A DNA stretch of 16,026 nt from Sedimentisphaerales bacterium (GTDB lineage: Bacteria > Planctomycetota > Phycisphaerae > Sedimentisphaerales > SG8-4), in assembly GCA_016932895.1 (NCBI GenBank), contig JAFGCA010000403.1:1-16026 (forward strand), written 5' to 3'. A program made the translations under genes and the position numbers. Numbering within the stretch: position 1 is the stretch's first letter; every line of letters begins with the position of its first letter. Of the stretch, positions 1-7,773 are shown one piece after another. The notes below the pieces were generated by a model. It was not told the origin of the DNA, ran no database searches, and saw only the letters and a program-made list of their open reading frames with translations.

Positions 1-750
1 CTCGACGACCCGCTCATGGTCACCGTCGCCAACAGTGAAGGCGAAATGAACAGCGCGATGCTCCGCATCGTTGGCATCGCCGAAACCGGCAGCAAAGAGC
101 TCGACGCCACCATCTGCCACGTCAACCTTGAGGACGTCGAGAGCCTGACCGGCCTTGCCGGCGCGGGCGATCTGACCGTGCTGCTCGACGATCCGAAGCG
201 CCTCGAAAAGGCGGTCGAAGAAATCAGGGGCGAGCTTTCCGACGACTATGCCGTGGTGACGTGGGAGGAGATCATGCCCGAGCTGGCCTCGGGCGTCAAG
301 GTCGACGAGACGTGGACGAGGTTGACCGTCGCCATCGTTATGATCGTGGTGTTTCTGGGGATCATGAGCGCGCAGTTGGCGGCGGTGCTGGAGAGGCGAC
401 GTGAGTTCGCCGTCCTCTCGGCGCTGGGAATGAAGAGCGGGAGGCTCGTCGGCGTCATGTTGATGGAGGGCCTGATGCTGGGCCTGGCCGGCTCGATTCT
501 CGGTTTGGCCTTCGGTTTGCCCGGGGCGTATTACGTCGCCACGCGCGGCATCGATTTCAGCGGGATCTACGGCGCAGAGATATCGATGTCCAACATCCTC
601 TTCGATCCCGTCTTCAAGGGAGATTTCGGGTGGTTTCTGGTGCCTCTGGCGTTCGAGCTGGCGCTGTCGGCGACCATCCTGAGTTCTCTGTATCCGGCGT
701 GGTTCGCCATTCGTACGGACCCGGCCGCCGCCCTGAGAGTGGAGCATTGA
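1..750 (+). CDS. ABC transporter permease, FtsX/MacB type (5' partial)
   Basis: This is the C-terminal part of an inner-membrane ABC permease. The reading frame is open from base 1, so the true start lies outside the window. The visible part begins with a periplasmic MacB-like domain. An FtsX domain follows with three hydrophobic segments: one beginning LTVAIVMIVV, one containing LMLGLAGSILGLAFG, and a last one at GWFLVPLAFELALSATIL. Between the first two lies the conserved cytoplasmic stretch ERRREFAVLSALGMKSGRL, which in this family contacts the ATPase. The tail RTDPAAALRVEH matches the usual family ending. It is followed after 33 nt by its ATPase and then by an outer-membrane protein. The family includes LolC/E, MacB and other extrusion permeases; the substrate cannot be read from this fragment. 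Confidence 0.93.
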   Translation, partial: LDDPLMVTVANSEGEMNSAMLRIVGIAETGSKELDATICHVNLEDVESLTGLAGAGDLTVLLDDPKRLEKAVEEIRGELSDDYAVVTWEEIMPELASGVKVDETWTRLTVAIVMIVVFLGIMSAQLAAVLERRREFAVLSALGMKSGRLVGVMLMEGLMLGLAGSILGLAFGLPGAYYVATRGIDFSGIYGAEISMSNILFDPVFKGDFGWFLVPLAFELALSATILSSLYPAWFAIRTDPAAALRVEH

Positions 751-753
751 CCG

Positions 754-771
754 TGCCTCGCGCACGAGGCA
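754..771 (+). promoter_or_regulatory. Perfect 7-bp hairpin between permease and ATPase genes
   Basis: TGCCTCG (754-760) and CGAGGCA (765-771) form a perfect stem around the tetraloop CGCA. It begins 3 nt after the permease stop codon and ends just before the GGAG ribosome binding site of the ATPase gene (about 773-776). There is no T-run after it, so it is not a classical terminator. It could stabilise a processed mRNA end or modulate ATPase translation. The structure is seen in the sequence; the role is inferred. Confidence 0.35.
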
Positions 772-783
772 AAGGAGTCGATT

Positions 784-1506
784 ATGACCGATGAAACCCT
801 GGTTGCCGCCGATGAGGTCACCAAGGTCTACGATACCGGCAAGCTCGAAGTCCACGCCCTGACCGGCGTGACACTCGACGTCAGGAAGGGCGACTTCATG
901 GCCATCGTCGGGCCCAGCGGCAGCGGCAAGACCACATTTCTCAACCTCGTCGGCGCGCTGGACGTTCCCACGAGCGGGCGTCTGGAGATCCTGGGCGACG
1001 ATCTGGCGGCGCTGAGCAAGCGGCGCCGCGCGGATATGCGCCTGCATTCGCTGGGCTTCGTCTTCCAGGCGTACAATCTCGTTCCCGTTCTGACGGCGCG
1101 CGAGAACGTCGAATTCGTGCTGGAGCTCCAGGGCGTCGGGACCGAGCGAGCCGCGCGGGCCACCGAGATCCTGGAGCAGCTCGGCCTGGGCGAGTTAGCC
1201 GATCGCCGGCCGAACGAGCTTTCCGGCGGGCAGCAGCAGCGGGTGGCGGTCGCGCGGGCGGTCGCCTCCAGGCCGAAGGTCGTCCTGGCCGACGAGCCCA
1301 CCGCCAACCTGGACGGGGAGAACGCCGAGATGTTGCTGGCCATGATGGGGCAGCTTAACGCCGAGCACGGCATCACGTTCGTGTTCTCCACGCACGATCC
1401 ACGCGTCGTGGCGCACGCGCGGCGGGTCGTGACATTGGTGGACGGGCGAGTGGCCAAAGACGAGGTCAAGCCCGGCGGCCCGCAGCCGCCGGCGAGGGAG
1501 GATTGA
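784..1506 (+). CDS. ABC transporter ATP-binding protein, LolD/MacB family
   Basis: This 240-residue cytoplasmic ATPase powers the permease encoded just upstream. All nucleotide-binding motifs are present: Walker A GPSGSGKT (43-50), Q-loop glutamine in FVFQAYNL (about Q95), signature LSGGQ (146-150), Walker B VVLADE (166-171) and the H-loop histidine in STHD (204). The phrase LADEPTANLD and the length are typical of the LolD/MacB/FtsE-like branch that pairs with FtsX-type permeases. The ATG is preceded by GGAG at a suitable distance. The stop codon lies 3 nt before the GTG of the next gene, so the genes form one operon. The C-terminal tail is proline- and charge-rich and unconserved in appearance. 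The substrate is unknown; lipoprotein or envelope-component export is inferred from the family and the outer-membrane neighbour. Confidence 0.95.
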   Translation: MTDETLVAADEVTKVYDTGKLEVHALTGVTLDVRKGDFMAIVGPSGSGKTTFLNLVGALDVPTSGRLEILGDDLAALSKRRRADMRLHSLGFVFQAYNLVPVLTARENVEFVLELQGVGTERAARATEILEQLGLGELADRRPNELSGGQQQRVAVARAVASRPKVVLADEPTANLDGENAEMLLAMMGQLNAEHGITFVFSTHDPRVVAHARRVVTLVDGRVAKDEVKPGGPQPPARED

Positions 1507-1509
1507 GGC

Positions 1510-2790
1510 GTGTCCCACAAAACCGGTCGAATCGTGCGGGCCGTTCTCCTGGCGGCGTTGCTCTCTACTGTCACCCGGTGCGGATGGGCCGTGGAACTGT
1601 GGTCCGACGACGAGGGCCGTCGCGGCGACCTGGACATCACGGGCAAGGCCACATCGTTGGTTTCCGATGCGCCGTCGGACCCGATCCTCACGCCGGAGAG
1701 CTGGAGCCGCACCACGCTGGCCCGCCTGCGCCTGGGGCTCAGCGTTCAGCACAGCGACACGATGAATTCCGAGCTGGCCTACGAGCAGAGGGCCCGGTGG
1801 ATCTCGGGCGCCGCCGGCATGGCGGCCCGCAGCGCCTTTCTGCCTTCCGAAGCGCCGGCGCCCTATCGCATCACTCAGCTCGACTGGGAGATCAGCGCCG
1901 ATGACAGCTTCTCGTACCGCCAGGAGATCGACCGCGGGCTGGTTGCCCTTCATCCCGAGTGGGGCGAGGTCACCGTTGGGCGTCAGGCAATCGGTCTGGG
2001 CCGGGGGGTTGTCTTCGGCGCCGTGGACGTGTTCGCGCCGTTTTCGCCCCTGGAAGTCGATCGCGAGTGGCGGCGGGGCGTGGACGCCTTCCGCGCCGAG
2101 TATCGGTTGTCCGCGACGAGTTCGGCCGAGGTCATCGGCGCCTTCGGCGAGACGTGGGAGCAATCCGCTCTGCTCGGTCGCCTGCGCGGCTACATCGGCG
2201 AGATCGACGGCGCGCTGCTCTTCGGCAAGCGTGCCGAGGATTTTATGCTCGGCGCCGTCGTCTCGGCCGTGGTCCGGGAAGCCGAGGTCCACGGCGAGAT
2301 CGCGGTCTTCGACACGCCCGAGGAGCAGGGTGGCAGCGGGCTCTGGGGCGCCGATCATCTCGTCGGCAAAACCGTCCTGGGCGCCTCGTACACCTTCGAT
2401 GTCGGCACCGGGCTCACCGTGCTGCTGGAGCACCACTACTCGGGCTTCGGCGTGGAAGACGCCGAGGATGCCCTGATGCGGTTGCGGGACGAGGATTTCC
2501 GGGACCGTTTTCTGCGGGGCGACACGCAGATTCTCGGCCGCCAGGCGGTCGCGGGCCAGATCAGCTACGCGTTCAACGACGCCACGAACGGCTCTCTCCT
2601 CGTGCTTACCAACCCAACCGACGGCTCCGGCGTCGTCTCTCCCTCGCTGCGACTGGACCTGGACAGGAACGTCACCCTGCTCGGCAGCGTCTTTCTGCCC
2701 TGGGGCGATGAGCCTTCCGCCGGCCGGCTCGAAAGCGAATACGGCGCCACCGCCACCGCCCTGTTCCTCCAGTTGAACGTCTACTACTAA
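1510..2790 (+). CDS. Outer-membrane beta-barrel protein (hypothetical)
   Basis: A 426-residue protein that begins with GTG; the ribosome binding site GGGAGG lies inside the end of the ATPase gene, which suggests translational coupling. Residues 1 to about 28 form a Sec signal peptide (basic start, hydrophobic core AVLLAALLS, then GWA). The mature part has alternating polar/hydrophobic beta-strand patterns and glycine/aromatic-rich turns, with a central motif VTVGRQAIGLGRGVVFG followed by DVFAPFSPLEVDREWRRG. The last residues LNVYY give the terminal aromatic typical of outer-membrane barrels assembled by BAM. I recognise a general similarity to barrels found beside permease/ATPase pairs but no named function. 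It may be the outer-membrane partner of the exporter or its cargo. The barrel assignment is fairly sure; its role is inferred. Confidence 0.75.
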   Translation: MSHKTGRIVRAVLLAALLSTVTRCGWAVELWSDDEGRRGDLDITGKATSLVSDAPSDPILTPESWSRTTLARLRLGLSVQHSDTMNSELAYEQRARWISGAAGMAARSAFLPSEAPAPYRITQLDWEISADDSFSYRQEIDRGLVALHPEWGEVTVGRQAIGLGRGVVFGAVDVFAPFSPLEVDREWRRGVDAFRAEYRLSATSSAEVIGAFGETWEQSALLGRLRGYIGEIDGALLFGKRAEDFMLGAVVSAVVREAEVHGEIAVFDTPEEQGGSGLWGADHLVGKTVLGASYTFDVGTGLTVLLEHHYSGFGVEDAEDALMRLRDEDFRDRFLRGDTQILGRQAVAGQISYAFNDATNGSLLVLTNPTDGSGVVSPSLRLDLDRNVTLLGSVFLPWGDEPSAGRLESEYGATATALFLQLNVYY

Positions 2791-2812
2791 AGCCCGTTCG
2801 TGCGGATCAACA

Positions 2813-4765
2813 CTACGGCTTGTCTTTACTTCGCGACCCCGGCGTGCCGGACGGTTCGCGCATGCCGCCGTCTTTGCTCATCAGGCGACAGCCGTCTTTG
2901 ACCAGGATGTCCTGGAGTTCTCGGATGTGTTTCTGGTAGACGCCGCGTGGCGTGGTCCCGTGCTCGGTGGCGATGGCCGCGGCGGTGCCGACGGCCTGGC
3001 CCATCGCACAGCAGGGGCGCATCACGCGGGTCCCGCCGAAGGCGATGTGCGTGGCCGAGTGACATCGTCCCGCCATGAACAGGTTCTCGATGTTCCGGGA
3101 GTAGAGCGTTCGATAGGGAATGCTCGTCCGGCGTCCCTGGTAGACGTGGATGCAGTCATTGCCCCGGACCCAGAACCCTTCGGGATGATGCACGTCGGGA
3201 CCCCAGTCCGTGAAGGCAACGGTGTCGTCGTGGACGATGCGCTGGTCGTAATCCTTCTGGGTCATCATGTAGTCGCCGACGAGTCGCCGGCTCTCGCGAA
3301 CGCCGGCCACGTAGTTCAGCCAGACCAGTTCCCGCTTCACGTTCTTTTCCCGGGTCGCGGGGTTGTGGTTTTTGGCGTAGTTCCACAGCCCGAGCGAGAT
3401 GCGGGACAACTCGTCGCGTATGTGCTCGGCGTCTTCGATCGTGTTCTTCATTCCGCCGTATTCCACCCACCAGGCGTGGTGGATGTGGCCGTTGATATCA
3501 TCGCCCGGATTTCGACCCTTCCCGCGCGAGGGCCGGTCGAAATTCTCAGGACGAACGGTCTTGCTGGTGCGCCGGTGCGAACCCGGCGGCTCGAAATCGG
3601 AGGAGGCTTTCCACTGGTACGCCCAGTCCGGGCAAACGAACGGAACCGGTTCCTTCCGCTCGGCGAAGACCGCCTTGTAGAGATCGTTGCCCATGGTGCG
3701 ATTGCCCGCTTCCACGGGCGCGAGGGATTCGTTGAACTCCGAGCGTGCTTCCTGGCCCATGCGGTACTCGGCGCCGGCGTAGTAACCGATCCAGCCATGC
3801 CCGGTCGTGTCGGCAAACAGGGGCGCCGAGAACCGCAGGCGCTGCCCCGTGCGGACGTCGATCGCGATGACGGAGGCGATTCGGGTCTTGCCTTTCATCT
3901 CTACGTCGATGGCGCGTGTGTTGAGGAAGAGCGAGATGTTCGCTTCGGCGCGAACGATTTCCTCCATCTTCTTCGAATCGGCGAACCGGTCCCACCCCTG
4001 CGGCGGGAAAAGCTCGGCCGTGATACCCGTGACGTTGCGCCGGTCCGGCGGGTTGCCGATATAGCCCATGGGCGGGATCTCGATCTCCGAGGAGCTGTTG
4101 CCCCCGAGTACGGGCCGGTCCTGGATCAGGGCGACCTTGATCCCGTGGCGTGCCGCCGCCAGCGTCGCTCCCATGCCGGCCGGACCGCCACCGACCACGA
4201 CCAGATCGTAGGTACCCGCGTCTGCGATCTCCCGGCTGACACCGGCGTAGCGGAGACGCTGGTTGGCGAGTTCCTTTGTTTCATTCGAAGGCTCGAACCG
4301 GCCGGTGGCCAGCACCATCGCATCGCAACGTCCCCACCACCCGGCGGTGTCGTGCAGGCGAAGTTCCACGGCGCCCTTTTTCAGGTCGAAGCTGCCACCG
4401 TTAACCCAGTGCCAAGTGTCGTGCTCGGCCTTGCCGAACACCACGGGGCAAGCCTTGCCGTCGATATGCACCTGGAATCGCCCGGGCGAGTGGGAGGGGA
4501 ACCAGTCGCGGCAGCGAACCCAGAGCCTGTAGGTACCGTCTTCGGGTACGGCGACGGTCGTGACAGCATCATCCACCGGCTTGCCAAGCCCGGTGGCCAG
4601 CAGGTAGACCGAGCCCATGATGTCCATGTGTTGGGGGTCGTTGGACCATGTCCCCGTGCTCTGCATCGACTCCGCTTCCTGCCAGATCACGTGACTTTCG
4701 CCAAGGCGAGCGGACACTGATATGAGCACCAGAGACAAAATAGAACAGGTTGTTTTGACGCGCAT
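2813..4765 (-). CDS. Secreted FAD-dependent oxidoreductase (FAD_oxidored family) with N-terminal carbohydrate-binding-like domain
   Basis: A 650-residue protein starting MRVKTTCSIL. This ATG is chosen because GAGGG lies 9 nt upstream and a signal peptide follows at once (residues 1 to about 24). An in-frame ATG at 4783 lacks a good ribosome binding site. Residues about 25-155 form a beta-sandwich-like module starting WQEAES and containing GTYRLWVRCRDW, resembling carbohydrate-binding modules. The catalytic part starts with the Rossmann motif VGGGPAGMGA (191-200), then LGGNSSSEIEI, and ends with the family block IENLFMAGRCHSATHIAFGG near the C-terminus, where the flavin is closed in. Such proteins are common in Planctomycetota and are presumed to oxidise sugars or related compounds; the substrate is unknown. 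It converges on the outer-membrane gene, 22 nt away. Confidence 0.88.
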   Translation of the reverse strand: MRVKTTCSILSLVLISVSARLGESHVIWQEAESMQSTGTWSNDPQHMDIMGSVYLLATGLGKPVDDAVTTVAVPEDGTYRLWVRCRDWFPSHSPGRFQVHIDGKACPVVFGKAEHDTWHWVNGGSFDLKKGAVELRLHDTAGWWGRCDAMVLATGRFEPSNETKELANQRLRYAGVSREIADAGTYDLVVVGGGPAGMGATLAAARHGIKVALIQDRPVLGGNSSSEIEIPPMGYIGNPPDRRNVTGITAELFPPQGWDRFADSKKMEEIVRAEANISLFLNTRAIDVEMKGKTRIASVIAIDVRTGQRLRFSAPLFADTTGHGWIGYYAGAEYRMGQEARSEFNESLAPVEAGNRTMGNDLYKAVFAERKEPVPFVCPDWAYQWKASSDFEPPGSHRRTSKTVRPENFDRPSRGKGRNPGDDINGHIHHAWWVEYGGMKNTIEDAEHIRDELSRISLGLWNYAKNHNPATREKNVKRELVWLNYVAGVRESRRLVGDYMMTQKDYDQRIVHDDTVAFTDWGPDVHHPEGFWVRGNDCIHVYQGRRTSIPYRTLYSRNIENLFMAGRCHSATHIAFGGTRVMRPCCAMGQAVGTAAAIATEHGTTPRGVYQKHIRELQDILVKDGCRLMSKDGGMREPSGTPGSRSKDKP

Positions 4766-4836
4766 CGTCGTTTGCCCTCTCATCGATTTGGATTCGTTCC
4801 GTGTCCGGCCCGCCATGACGTTCCGTGACGCCGTCC

Positions 4837-4866
4837 AGTATCCCACAATTCGGCCCCCCGTGGCAA
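4837..4866 (-). promoter_or_regulatory. Candidate sigma-70 promoter for the FAD oxidoreductase gene
   Basis: On the minus strand TTGCCA (4866-4861, 5 of 6 matches to TTGACA) is followed after 18 nt by GATACT (4842-4837, 4 of 6 matches to TATAAT), preceded by TGG as an extended -10. The start of transcription would be near 4830, giving a leader of about 65 nt to the ATG at 4765. Read by eye; moderate to low certainty. Confidence 0.35.
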
Positions 4867-4884
4867 GGATCGCATATAAAGCCC

Positions 4885-4913
4885 TTGTTCGGCGTCGAGA
4901 GACTCTGTAGACT
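4885..4913 (+). promoter_or_regulatory. Weak candidate promoter for the HAF-repeat gene
   Basis: TTGTTC (4885-4890), a 17-nt spacer and TAGACT (4908-4913) resemble a sigma-70 promoter only loosely (3 and 4 matches of 6). Transcription would begin near 4920, about 62 nt before the ATG at 4982. An alternative -10, TATAAA at 4875-4880, has no visible -35. Confidence 0.22.
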
Positions 4914-4921
4914 CGTATTGG

Positions 4922-4938
4922 CGAATTCTTCGAATTCG
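4922..4938. promoter_or_regulatory. Palindrome at the expected transcription start of the HAF gene (possible operator)
   Basis: CGAATTC (4922-4928) and GAATTCG (4932-4938) form a perfect inverted repeat around TTC. It sits 9 nt after the weak -10 of the HAF gene, where a repressor dimer could bind. The 7-bp arms are A/T-rich inside a GC-rich region, which makes chance less likely. The binding protein is unknown. Confidence 0.3.
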
Positions 4939-4981
4939 GCTGGAGCAGGGACAGCGCCTGCTCTCGCAGAGGTCCTGGGAT

Positions 4982-6061
4982 ATGAAGAGTCGACATTACC
5001 TGGTCATTCTGATTGGCGTGCTTGTTTGCGGCGGTGCCGTTACGGCCCTGCTGCTGACCCGGCCCCGCACGCCCCGCACGCTCTACAAGGTCACGTTCAT
5101 ACCGTCGCTGGGCGGGTTTCGCACGATTCCTCATTCCCTCAACGATGCCGGCCTGGTGGCGGGCGTGGCCGAAACGCCGACCCACACGCAGCATATGTTT
5201 CTGTGGGACAAACAGCAGGGCTTTCGCGACCTCGGGCGCTACGACGAGCCGGCCCACGCGGGGCGGTTGTGCATCAACAACGTCGGGCAAATCGCCGCCA
5301 CCACCAGCGATCCCAACGGTCACCGCCGGGCCTTTCTCTGGGATGTAGACGATGACCGGCAGCAGATGCTCGGTACCTTCGGCGGCCATCATGCGGTCGC
5401 GCAAGACTTGAACGACAAGGGACAGATCGTTGGGTACGCCGAGAATGCCGTGCTGCAGCGGCGCGCCTTCATCTGGGATCGCGACTCCGGTATGCGCGAG
5501 ATCGGCACGCTTGGCGGTGACCAGTGCATGGCCCTGCGTATCAACGAGGCCGGGCAGGTCGTCGGCTGGTCCTTGACGAAGGACAGGAAATTGCGTCTGT
5601 TTTTGTGGGATCCGGTCGAAGGCATGACTGACCTCGGGCCGGCCGGCACCGGGCCTTTATGCTGCTACATCAACAACCGGGGCTTTGTCGTGCGCCGCTT
5701 CGGCACGACGGCCGGCAGGACCTACTTCGCCACCTGGACGAAAGAAGGCGGTGCCCGCGAGTTGGATTTTGTCGGGGTCAAGTCGGCCGAGCCCTGCGCG
5801 CTGAACGATGCCAACCAGTTCCTCATCCGGGGCAAGCCCGCCCATCTGAAACTGCTCGGCCGGGCCCTGCGCCGACGCCAGGAGTGCTACCTCTGGGACC
5901 CGAACGACGGCATCATCCCGCTTCACCCGCGCGTGCCCATACCGGACCTGATCTATCTCAGGGTGACCGACATCAATAACAAAGGCTGCATCACGGCCAT
6001 CATCCGAACCAAGGGCGCCGACCTGCTTCGGGCCGTTTTCCTGGAGCCGGCGGACGGCTAA
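4982..6061 (+). CDS. HAF-repeat extracellular protein, seven repeats
   Basis: A 359-residue protein with an N-terminal hydrophobic segment (about 7-26) that acts as signal or membrane anchor, placing the rest outside the cytoplasm. The body is built of HAF-type repeats (family of TIGR02913), each with an xFLWD strand and a later INxxGQVVG turn. The turn motif is at about residues 53, 98, 143, 187, 230, 274 and 331, and the xFLWD motif at about 72, 117, 162, 206, 248 (degenerate), 302 and 351 (degenerate). The spacing of 43-45 residues is regular except for the last. Seven units suggest one complete beta-propeller. The function of HAF proteins is unknown; surface binding is often supposed. It faces away from the FAD oxidoreductase gene across a 216-nt divergent spacer and converges on a Gfo/Idh/MocA gene. 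Confidence 0.82.
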   Translation: MKSRHYLVILIGVLVCGGAVTALLLTRPRTPRTLYKVTFIPSLGGFRTIPHSLNDAGLVAGVAETPTHTQHMFLWDKQQGFRDLGRYDEPAHAGRLCINNVGQIAATTSDPNGHRRAFLWDVDDDRQQMLGTFGGHHAVAQDLNDKGQIVGYAENAVLQRRAFIWDRDSGMREIGTLGGDQCMALRINEAGQVVGWSLTKDRKLRLFLWDPVEGMTDLGPAGTGPLCCYINNRGFVVRRFGTTAGRTYFATWTKEGGARELDFVGVKSAEPCALNDANQFLIRGKPAHLKLLGRALRRRQECYLWDPNDGIIPLHPRVPIPDLIYLRVTDINNKGCITAIIRTKGADLLRAVFLEPADG

Positions 6062-6073
6062 TCGCTTCGTCGG

Positions 6074-7441
6074 CTACAGTCGCCAGGGGCTGCGCAGGGG
6101 GCGGGCGAGCAGGCGGTTGGCCTGGTCGTCGTTGACGAATTCTTCGCGCTGGGGGTTCCAGCGGAGCTTGCGTCCGAGGCGGATGGCGATGTCGTCGAGG
6201 TGACAAATCGTGTCGGAGCGTACGGCCGTTTCGACGGGGCAGATCGTCTGCTCGCGGCTGCGGACGCATTCCAGGAAGTTCCGCTTGTGGTTGTTGCTGA
6301 CGGGCAGCCGCATCTCGGCCGAATCGAACGTCTCCTGCAAGAGCGATTTGGGCTCGGCGTCGATCCCGCCGCGTGAGACGACGACCCACCCGTCGGAGCC
6401 GACAAACAGCACGCCCACACCGCTGTACTGCAGCGTCTTGGATTCGAACTGCGGAAACTCGCGCACCGTCCGGCTTCTCTCGGCGTGGATCATGCGCACG
6501 CCGTTGGCGTAGGTGTGCTCGACCCACCACGTCGTCGGCGTGTCACAGAGGCCGTCTTCGGGTATTGAGCCTGTGCCCTCGATCTCCAGCGGGCCGGTGT
6601 CGTCGCTGTCGTTGCCCCATTGGGCGATGTCCACGTGATGAATGCCCCAGGCGCCACTGAGGCAGCCGAGGCAATAGTCGTGGATGTGCATCCAGTAGCC
6701 CGGGCTGCCCTCGGCGCGGGAGGCGGCGCGCTGGAACGTATAGTCGGACCATGGCGCCGGCCCCAGCCACATATCGTAATCGAAATCCTGCGGATCGGGC
6801 TGCGGTTGAAGCGGCTGGTTCGCCAGTGTTGCACCGGGCACCGACCCGACGACGATGGTCTTGAGCTTGCCGATGCGCCGGTTTCGCGCGAGCTCGCAGG
6901 CAAAGCGAAAGTCCCGGCCGCTGCGCTGCTGCGTGCCGAACTGGAAGACGACGCCGTACCGTGTCACGGCCTCGCGCAGCGCCTTCGCCGCCGACACGTG
7001 CACGTCGGCGGGTTTCTCCAGGTACATGTCCTTGCCGTTGCGGGCCGCCTCGATCCCCACCAGGGCGTGCCAGTGGTCGGGGGTCGCGACGCAGACCGCA
7101 TCGATATCGCCCCGCGCCAGCAGTTCGCGGAAATCGTGATACGTCGCGCAGCTTGTGTCCCCGTATCGCCCGTCCACGTGTTGCTTTGCTTTCTCCCGAA
7201 ACGCCCGCCGCAAGTCACAGACGGCCGCGACGCGCACGTCCTCCTGGGCCGAGAAGCCGCGCAGATGGCCGCCCCCCATGCTGCCCACCCCGATGCAGCC
7301 CATGACGATCTTCTCGCTCGGCGGCGTGATACCGGCGTTCCCCATGACCCGGCTTGGCACGAAGTAGGGAAGCCCTACGGCGCAGGCGCCCACGGCGGCG
7401 GTTGTTCGCAGGAATGCGCGACGATTCACGGCGTGTCTCAT
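6074..7441 (-). CDS. Gfo/Idh/MocA family oxidoreductase, Tat-exported
   Basis: A 455-residue NAD(P)-dependent oxidoreductase of the glucose-fructose oxidoreductase / inositol dehydrogenase family. The ATG at 7441 is chosen because GAGGG lies 10 nt upstream and the twin-arginine signal follows at once: NRRAFLRTTAAVGACAVGL (residues 6-24). A longer open frame upstream overlaps the promoter. The Rossmann motif is GVGSMG (51-56); ATPDHWHA and EKPADVH are the conserved substrate-side blocks, the lysine of EKP being catalytic in the family. The C-terminal domain carries GIHHVDIAQWG, with the usual substrate histidine. Tat export of a pre-folded, cofactor-loaded enzyme is typical in Planctomycetota, so the reaction likely takes place in the periplasm on a sugar or sugar acid. 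The substrate is unknown. Confidence 0.92.
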   Translation of the reverse strand: MRHAVNRRAFLRTTAAVGACAVGLPYFVPSRVMGNAGITPPSEKIVMGCIGVGSMGGGHLRGFSAQEDVRVAAVCDLRRAFREKAKQHVDGRYGDTSCATYHDFRELLARGDIDAVCVATPDHWHALVGIEAARNGKDMYLEKPADVHVSAAKALREAVTRYGVVFQFGTQQRSGRDFRFACELARNRRIGKLKTIVVGSVPGATLANQPLQPQPDPQDFDYDMWLGPAPWSDYTFQRAASRAEGSPGYWMHIHDYCLGCLSGAWGIHHVDIAQWGNDSDDTGPLEIEGTGSIPEDGLCDTPTTWWVEHTYANGVRMIHAERSRTVREFPQFESKTLQYSGVGVLFVGSDGWVVVSRGGIDAEPKSLLQETFDSAEMRLPVSNNHKRNFLECVRSREQTICPVETAVRSDTICHLDDIAIRLGRKLRWNPQREEFVNDDQANRLLARPLRSPWRL

Positions 7442-7497
7442 AGCAGATTGGCCCTCTACTCTTTCACAATCGCAACAGCAGTCCCCCCACGCCACGG

Positions 7498-7527
7498 ATT
7501 ATACCACGCCCAACAAGAATGTGCCAC
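7498..7527 (-). promoter_or_regulatory. Strong candidate sigma-70 promoter for the 6074-7441 oxidoreductase gene
   Basis: On the minus strand a perfect TATAAT (7503-7498) is preceded by TGG (extended -10) and, 18 nt upstream, by GTGGCA (7527-7522, 4 of 6 matches to TTGACA). Transcription would begin near 7491, leaving a leader of about 50 nt before the ATG at 7441. Confidence 0.6.
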
Positions 7528-7560
7528 TGCGACAAACGCCTGAGAAGTCATCCCGGCATA

Positions 7561-7676
7561 CGGGTGGCAGCATCAAGCGCGGCTTGGCGATGGTTGACTA
7601 CTCTGTTGCGTGGGCCAATGGAGGTCCCCGGGCATTACGCCATCGCCAAGGCCTGCGGCCTTGACGCTGCCACCCG
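7561..7676. repeat. Large imperfect inverted repeat (REP/MITE-like) in the divergent spacer
   Basis: The left arm (7561-7593, beginning CGGGTGGCAGCATCAAG and ending CTTGGCGATGG) is repeated in inverted form at 7640-7676. The arms differ by one substitution near the outer end and by a few extra bases at their centre (CGCGG against GCCGCAGGC), and the loop is 46 nt. It lies between the divergent Gfo/Idh/MocA and isomerase promoters, within a 399-nt spacer (7442-7840) that otherwise holds only the promoters. It has no coding capacity. The outer motif GGGTGGCA/TGCCACCC resembles dispersed intergenic palindromes, but I cannot count copies elsewhere from this window. Confidence 0.7.
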
Positions 7677-7738
7677 CGGGGGGGCGTGCGGGACAGCATC
7701 CAGGGGTCGCAGGGCTTCACGCACATCTCTGAGTAGAT

Positions 7739-7750
7739 CGAATCGATTCG
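7739..7750. promoter_or_regulatory. Perfect 12-bp palindrome upstream of the isomerase operon
   Basis: CGAATCGATTCG is a perfect palindrome about 27 nt upstream of the candidate -10 of the isomerase operon, a common place for a regulator site. It shares CGAAT/ATTCG ends with the palindrome at 4922-4938. No binding protein can be named. Confidence 0.25.
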
Positions 7751-7773
7751 TTATGGTTCTCTGCACCGAATCC

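Noticed and set aside
2790..2821. Possible bidirectional terminator between the outer-membrane and FAD genes
   Set aside because: AAGCCCGT and ACGGCTT pair only with a bulge, the loop is long and no T-run follows.
4766..5404. Upstream extension of the FAD oxidoreductase frame
   Set aside because: The frame stays open upstream but overlaps the divergent HAF gene and its promoter region, contains no recognisable domain, and the signal peptide with a good ribosome binding site starts at 4765.
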